Below, one piece after another: positions 44,822 through 48,212 of a DNA stretch of 48,212 nt (position 1 is the first letter of the stretch; every line of letters begins with the position of its first letter). Position numbers and translations under genes: made by a program. The DNA comes from Deltaproteobacteria bacterium (GTDB lineage Bacteria; Bdellovibrionota_B; Oligoflexia; Oligoflexales; Bog-1112): assembly GCA_023250635.1 (NCBI GenBank), contig JAHFAI010000010.1, forward strand, positions 1 to 48,212, read 5' to 3'. Under the pieces are notes generated by a model. It saw only the letters and a list, made by a program, of their open reading frames with translations. It was not told where the DNA came from and did no database searches.

Positions 44822-44856
44822 GGGAAACCCGTCATCCCTCGCTGAGCGAAGGACCT
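44813..44856. repeat. Dispersed repeat copy at the end of the fumarylacetoacetase gene
   Basis: TCATCCTGAGGGAAACC is followed by GTCATCCCTCGCTGAGCGAA and GGACCT. The TGA within the first half is the stop of the fumarylacetoacetase gene (44819-44821), just as another copy stops the CheY-like gene. The second half differs from the 35508 copy by small changes. Confidence 0.75.
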
Positions 44857-44858
44857 CC

Positions 44859-45038
44859 TCATTCGCGGTGTAGGCATTGTTTTGAAATTGTATTGTTTGC
44901 TGCCTTTTCAGCGCCGAACCATGAAAAAAATCCCCTCCGGGTTGCCTCTTTACGATCATCGCCGATCCACAGTAAGCGCCGCATCCCCTTGTCGATCTGA
45001 TAAACTAAAGTCAGGTATTTGTGCCCCTTAGCACGAGG
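44859..45038 (-). pseudogene. ISL3-family (IS204/IS1001-type) transposase remnant
   Basis: A stop-to-stop minus-strand frame of 59 residues with no start codon contains AKGHKYLTLVYQID, GMRRLLWIGDDRKEAT, then GFFSWFGAEKAA. This is the conserved central part of ISL3-type DDE transposases. Similarity ends after GAEKAA, and TAATAA lies just upstream of the preserved part. No inverted ends are recognisable. The fragment abuts the dispersed repeat at 44813-44856. It marks an old insertion and decay. Confidence 0.75.
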
Positions 45039-45091
45039 TTATTACCTGCCTTAGTTTTTTTTATGCCACCTAATGCAACTGATATCTCTAC

Positions 45092-45463
45092 TCAGCTTGC
45101 CTTCTGCAGGTTAACGATAAACCCCTTTATACCCTCTCGGAAAATTAAATCCTGTAGAGCTAGCTCAATAAAACGTTCCTTGGAGTAGCCAAGTTTTTTA
45201 GCAAATCCAGCTGCTTTCCTTGGACTGACAGGCCTGCGGCTATGTTCAATATCCGAGAACGAGCAGAAGAGCGCGTTATTACTCAGGGAGTTCGTCTGAT
45301 CAGGGTACTGCCCAAGCTTCAGCAATGGGCCCGTCGGGCAAAACAGCGAATAGCGCTCCGCAAAGGGAAGGGGACTCTCGAGGAAATTACCATTGCTAAA
45401 TCCACCGGAATTAGAGTAAATACCGAGGTAAACTAAGGTTTTCACTCCTCGGGGTCTACACAA
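45092..45463 (-). CDS. XRE-like regulator, C-terminal half only recognisable
   Basis: The last about 55 residues (SDIEHSRRPVSPRKAAGFAK, LGYSKERFIELALQDLIFRE) match the recognition-helix end and C-terminus of small XRE-type DNA-binding proteins. The upstream 65 residues (from TTG 45463) do not look like the start of such a fold and have no good ribosome site, so the gene may be a decayed or frameshifted remnant. It lies between the ISL3 remnant and a divergent glycosyltransferase gene, consistent with leftovers of a mobile region. The C-terminal assignment is moderate; an intact gene is doubtful. Confidence 0.4.
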   Translation of the reverse strand: MCRPRGVKTLVYLGIYSNSGGFSNGNFLESPLPFAERYSLFCPTGPLLKLGQYPDQTNSLSNNALFCSFSDIEHSRRPVSPRKAAGFAKKLGYSKERFIELALQDLIFREGIKGFIVNLQKAS

Positions 45464-46647
45464 TGAAGTGGTATTTAGGTCTTAACCTACTGGTTCTAAC
45501 GAGCGCTTGCTCAGCCCTTGCCGACAGTTTTTTGCCGATCTCGGTCGAGGAAATTTGCCGTGATTCTCGCGTCCTCTACCAAACCGTAACTCCCTCCAGC
45601 TCGAGAAACTATTCCCCCTTTTCCCTGAGTAAATGGCCTGAAAGCCAACCCCACCACGTAACCTTAGCAGAAACCTATATTCTCCGGATTTCCGAGGGAC
45701 AGGTATATTCAACCCAAGGGATTATTTTCCACCAAAGACGCATCGTTGCTGAGCAGATTTGGCCTAATAATATCGGATTTAAAGCCCAAGCCCTTGGCCT
45801 TTCTCCTCAGGAGATCCCGGAGCCCCAAGACGTAGAGGGTCGATTAGCGGTGATTACTCAAGGTGGCCAGTCGTGCTATTACCATTGGCTTACCGAAGTG
45901 CTGGGGCGCTTGGCAATGTTGGAAATCTCCGAGATCCCTTACGATAACCTCTACGTCTCTTTAGACGCCCCCTTTAAAGAGCAATCCCTCGCTCTCTGGG
46001 GCATAGATCCCGAGCGGATTATTGAACCCTTTAAAACCATACACTATGGAGATTATCGTTCGGTTAAAGCTGATCAATTAATTGTTCCTTCTCTAATCGA
46101 CCGGCCTGTTCCCGATTTAGAACCGAGTCTTTCCTCCTATGTTTCACCGTGGGTTCTCAAGTATTTACGTGAGAAATTTATCCCCAAGGTGCAAAAAATG
46201 GCCGAAAACGTGGAGATTGATGAGAACAAGTTTTCAAAAAAAATCTTTATTTCTCGTCAAGATGCCGAGATCAGAAAAATTTCCAACGAAGATGCTCTCT
46301 TTGCCGAACTCGCTCCTTTGGGATTTACCCGCTATTGCCTTAGTGAACTCAATTTTGCAGAGCAAGTGTATCTCTTTAGTAAGGCCGAACAGGTGATCGG
46401 AGTTCATGGAGCAGGATTTGCTAATATCATTTTTTCCCCACCTCAAACCAAAATTGTGGAAATTTTCCAAGCTCGCAGCGATTCTACCTATTGCTACCTG
46501 GCACAGCTTCTCGATTTCGACTACGCTGCCTATAAAACTCAGGAATTTACCGATACCGAGAAGACTGGTTGCGTTGACACCACAATTTCCGAAGAGACGC
46601 TCAAAGAGCTGGTAACTGAACTCACTAAATCCGCAGGTAGCTTATGA
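45463..46647 (+). CDS. Glycosyltransferase family 61 (DUF563) protein
   Basis: A 394-residue protein. CYYHWLTEVLGRLAMLE, KKIFISRQDAEIRKISNEDA, and EQVIGVHGAGFANIIFSPPQ followed by KIVEIF are the hallmarks of GT61 enzymes, which add xylose, GlcNAc or other sugars. An N-terminal segment (MKWYLGLNLLVLTSACSALA) looks like a signal peptide, odd for a nucleotide-sugar enzyme, and might be a membrane anchor. The start has a weak ribosome site. The PAP2-type gene begins inside its stop codon (ATGA), so it heads a three-gene operon, perhaps for decorating an envelope glycan. Donor and acceptor are unknown. Confidence 0.85.
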   Translation: MKWYLGLNLLVLTSACSALADSFLPISVEEICRDSRVLYQTVTPSSSRNYSPFSLSKWPESQPHHVTLAETYILRISEGQVYSTQGIIFHQRRIVAEQIWPNNIGFKAQALGLSPQEIPEPQDVEGRLAVITQGGQSCYYHWLTEVLGRLAMLEISEIPYDNLYVSLDAPFKEQSLALWGIDPERIIEPFKTIHYGDYRSVKADQLIVPSLIDRPVPDLEPSLSSYVSPWVLKYLREKFIPKVQKMAENVEIDENKFSKKIFISRQDAEIRKISNEDALFAELAPLGFTRYCLSELNFAEQVYLFSKAEQVIGVHGAGFANIIFSPPQTKIVEIFQARSDSTYCYLAQLLDFDYAAYKTQEFTDTEKTGCVDTTISEETLKELVTELTKSAGSL

Positions 46648-47507
46648 TGGAGCTTTGGCAGATCGAAATCATTCGCGAGATTCAGCGCTTTAGAGGTCCG
46701 TTTACCGACAGTTTTTTTTTAGCACTTAATTTTTTTGATACCTTGGAATTTTTCTTTATTCTTATTCCCACCGTGTGGTTACTGGCGGGGTGGAAAGTAG
46801 GGTTAAGATTTTTCTATCTGATGGTTGCAAGCGGCTTGCTTAATTTTCATTGCAAAGAATTTTTCTCTCTCCACCGTCCCGTATATTTTGCACCCGAACT
46901 CGCAATGGTTAAAACTAAAACCTTTGGTTTTCCCAGTGGTGCTGCCCAAACTGCAATTATCTTTTCTGGCCTTTTGATCAGTTATCTTTCGAAATATCGA
47001 GGGATTTTTGCAGCGCTACTCTATACGCTGCTGATTTCTTTTTCCCGGATCTATCTCGGAGTTCATTTTTTCACCGATATTTTGGGAGGATGGGTTTTAG
47101 GAAGTTCGTTATGGCTGCTTTACTCATATTTCCAATCACGCTACACGAACTATATTGAGACTGCCTCCCCCTACGTTCTTGCCTCCGCGCATCTACTTTT
47201 ATTTATTGCTCTGCTTGCCGGGGGGGCTCATACTCATTTCTGCCTTTTAGCTATCGGAGTGGGTCTTGGTTTAGCGATACTTACTCGCCTCGGTGGAGAG
47301 GAAAAAATCCCCTCAACCCCCGGCCAAAGGATCGGTATTCTTGCTTGGGGACTTGGAGGGATGATGGTAATTGAGCTGATCAATGCTGCAGTCTTATCTT
47401 CCCTAGGAGATTGGGCAAGAATTGTTCATTTTATCATTTTGGGAATCTGGCTCTGTATTGCCGGAAGAATCTGGGCAAATTTTCAAGTGGCAAGAGACGC
47501 GGTTTAA
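46644..47507 (+). CDS. PAP2-type membrane phosphatase-like protein with altered motif II
   Basis: A 287-residue polytopic protein. Motif I KEFFSLHRP (71-79) and motif III SRIYLGVHFFTD (134-145) match the PAP2 acid-phosphatase pattern, including His141 and Asp145. Motif II reads PSGA (97-100) where PSGH is usual, so the general-acid histidine is missing. Relatives dephosphorylate lipid phosphates or transfer phosphoryl groups. The C-terminal half adds several further membrane helices. It overlaps the glycosyltransferase stop by 4 nt, and AGGT lies 6 nt before the ATG. Activity may be lost or changed. Confidence 0.85.
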   Translation: MMELWQIEIIREIQRFRGPFTDSFFLALNFFDTLEFFFILIPTVWLLAGWKVGLRFFYLMVASGLLNFHCKEFFSLHRPVYFAPELAMVKTKTFGFPSGAAQTAIIFSGLLISYLSKYRGIFAALLYTLLISFSRIYLGVHFFTDILGGWVLGSSLWLLYSYFQSRYTNYIETASPYVLASAHLLLFIALLAGGAHTHFCLLAIGVGLGLAILTRLGGEEKIPSTPGQRIGILAWGLGGMMVIELINAAVLSSLGDWARIVHFIILGIWLCIAGRIWANFQVARDAV

Positions 47508-47903
47508 ATGAGCTCTGATCAAGATTTTTTACAAAAATTTGAGAATTGCTCGCTCTCGAAAGAGGACTTTAGTCATGAAGCCCATATTCGGATGGCTTGG
47601 CTTTATATAAAACACTTGCCTTTTGACCAGGCTCTTTCGAAAATTCGTCAAGGCATCAATCGTTTTAATCAGGCCCAAGGAAATATCACGGGATACCACG
47701 AAACCGTCACAGTCTCCTTTGCAAGGCTTATCTATAACGCCTTCCGCTCCAAACCCCTTCTCACTTGGGAGGAGTTTCGCGGAGAATATCCCAGCCTCTT
47801 TGATCGCGACCAACCTATTCTCCACCAGTATTATCGGAAAGAAACCTTAGCACTGCCCCACGCTTGCAGAGAATTTGTTGCTCCTGATCTCCAGGATCTT
47901 TAA
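47508..47903 (+). CDS. Small conserved hypothetical protein
   Basis: A 131-residue soluble protein starting directly after the PAP2-type stop. FSHEAHIRMAWLYIKHLPFD, GINRFNQAQGNITGYHETVT and VSFARLIYNAF look like a conserved helical family with invariant His residues, reminiscent of uncharacterised proteins common in proteobacteria. I cannot name it or its function. Direct adjacency implies translation coupled to the PAP2-type gene. No signal peptide or membrane span is seen. Confidence 0.75.
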   Translation: MSSDQDFLQKFENCSLSKEDFSHEAHIRMAWLYIKHLPFDQALSKIRQGINRFNQAQGNITGYHETVTVSFARLIYNAFRSKPLLTWEEFRGEYPSLFDRDQPILHQYYRKETLALPHACREFVAPDLQDL

Positions 47904-47946
47904 ACTTACGAAGCTTCTTCGCTGAAATTAGCTTGAAGATAAGGTG

Positions 47947-48090
47947 CTAAAGCGAGCCTTCACCAATAGGATCTTCGATAATTTCTAATTCTGCTTCCCC
48001 CTCAAAATACTGGGTGAGCAAATGGTTTAATTGAACTCCTGCAATAACCGCATTACGATCAACTTTATTGAGAATTGCGATTACCTCTTA
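47947..48090 (-). pseudogene. Coding-like fragment in frame behind the SEC-C gene
   Basis: After the SEC-C stop (TAA 48112-48114) the same frame continues 7 codons to ATG TAA (48088-48093), then 46 codons of protein-like sequence (EVIAILNKVDRNAVIAGVQ, EGEAELEIIEDP) to TAG 47947. If the TAA after the ATG were AAA, a 48-residue protein would result. No ribosome site is seen. It may be a gene fragment or a nonsense-mutated small gene. Bases 47904-47946 contain nothing recognisable. Confidence 0.35.
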
Positions 48091-48111
48091 CATCTGGAGA
48101 GTGGCGAGTTC

Positions 48112-48212
48112 TTAGCTTCTAACCAAGCTACAGCACTTTTTATATTTCCTAAAGCTACCACAAGGGCATAATTCATTTCTCCCCGTTTTTTGATCAGCTA
48201 CAACAGGCACGG
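48112..48212 (-). CDS. SEC-C motif protein, C-terminus only (5' end outside window)
   Basis: The frame is open to the right edge and ends [20 protein letters not shown] then LVRS and TAA. This is the SEC-C zinc motif (C-x-C-x8-C-C) found at the end of SecA and in many proteins of unknown role. Here the last ligand is Cys rather than the His of this window's SecA, so it is not simply a copy of that gene's end. The rest of the protein lies outside, so its function cannot be given. Confidence 0.75.
   Translation of the reverse strand, partial: VPVVADQKTGRNELCPCGSFRKYKKCCSLVRS

Noticed and set aside
45242-45436. 64-codon plus-strand frame opposite the XRE-like gene
   Set aside because: It has no ribosome site, and the opposite strand there encodes the recognisable SDIEHSRRPVSP regulator segment.

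Overview
The window looks like chromosomal DNA of a Gram-negative bacterium from the broad former-deltaproteobacterial / Bdellovibrionota-like group. This is inference from gene content, not from a phylogeny. Pal, BamD, a TonB-type protein, a SurA-like chaperone, several predicted outer-membrane barrels and YajC indicate a double membrane. RNase Y paired with a YmdB-type phosphodiesterase, and a PurF with the four cysteines of the Bacillus-type enzyme, argue against an ordinary gammaproteobacterium. Genes are tightly packed on both strands. No rRNA, CRISPR array or intact insertion sequence was seen. There is one tRNA (His).

Layout. 1-2.9 kb: a minus-strand cluster of a frameshifted membrane protein, an XPB-type helicase and a Bax1/DUF790 nuclease that runs off the left edge. 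3.0-9.1 kb: uppP on the plus strand, facing a minus-strand run that encodes a YmdB-type phosphodiesterase, an outer-membrane barrel, a small LptM-like lipoprotein, DapA, DapB and a secreted protein. 9.1-14.0 kb: RNase Y, Pal, Mpl and an LD-carboxypeptidase, so this stretch is rich in peptidoglycan precursor (dapA/dapB/uppP) and recycling (mpl/ldcA) functions. 14.1-17.9 kb: a family 9 glycosyltransferase converging on secA. 18.2-23.4 kb: a small secreted protein and the purF-purE-purC-purD cluster.

23.4-26.3 kb is the clearest accessory region. It holds a large lineage-specific lipoprotein-like gene with a 60-bp minisatellite, nested palindromes, a possible 34-residue membrane peptide and a long imperfect hairpin in DNA with no recognisable gene. 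26.3-33.5 kb: BamD, TonB-like, MltD-like transglycosylase, a class V aminotransferase, a ZIP-like transporter, a secreted hydrolase, an outer-membrane protein and YajC. 33.7-37.7 kb: a ComEC-like channel, a stand-alone CheY-like receiver and DnaK. 37.7-44.8 kb: a uracil-DNA-glycosylase-like protein, an ALDH7-type dehydrogenase, a secreted protein, 3-hydroxyacyl-CoA dehydrogenase, a lysine-rich histone-H1-like protein, tRNA-His, a SurA-like chaperone and fumarylacetoacetase.

44.8-48.2 kb is again mosaic: a dispersed palindromic repeat, a decayed ISL3-type transposase, an XRE-like regulator with an unclear N-terminus, a compact operon of a family 61 glycosyltransferase, a PAP2-type membrane protein and a small conserved protein, and at the right edge a SEC-C-motif gene followed by in-frame stops and more apparent coding sequence.

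No wholly new multi-gene system can be shown from sequence alone. The points most worth a second look are the bacterial XPB-Bax1 pair with its frameshifted membrane partner, the two-domain PurE, the dispersed repeat that supplies the stop codons of two unrelated genes, and the structured DNA between purD and bamD.
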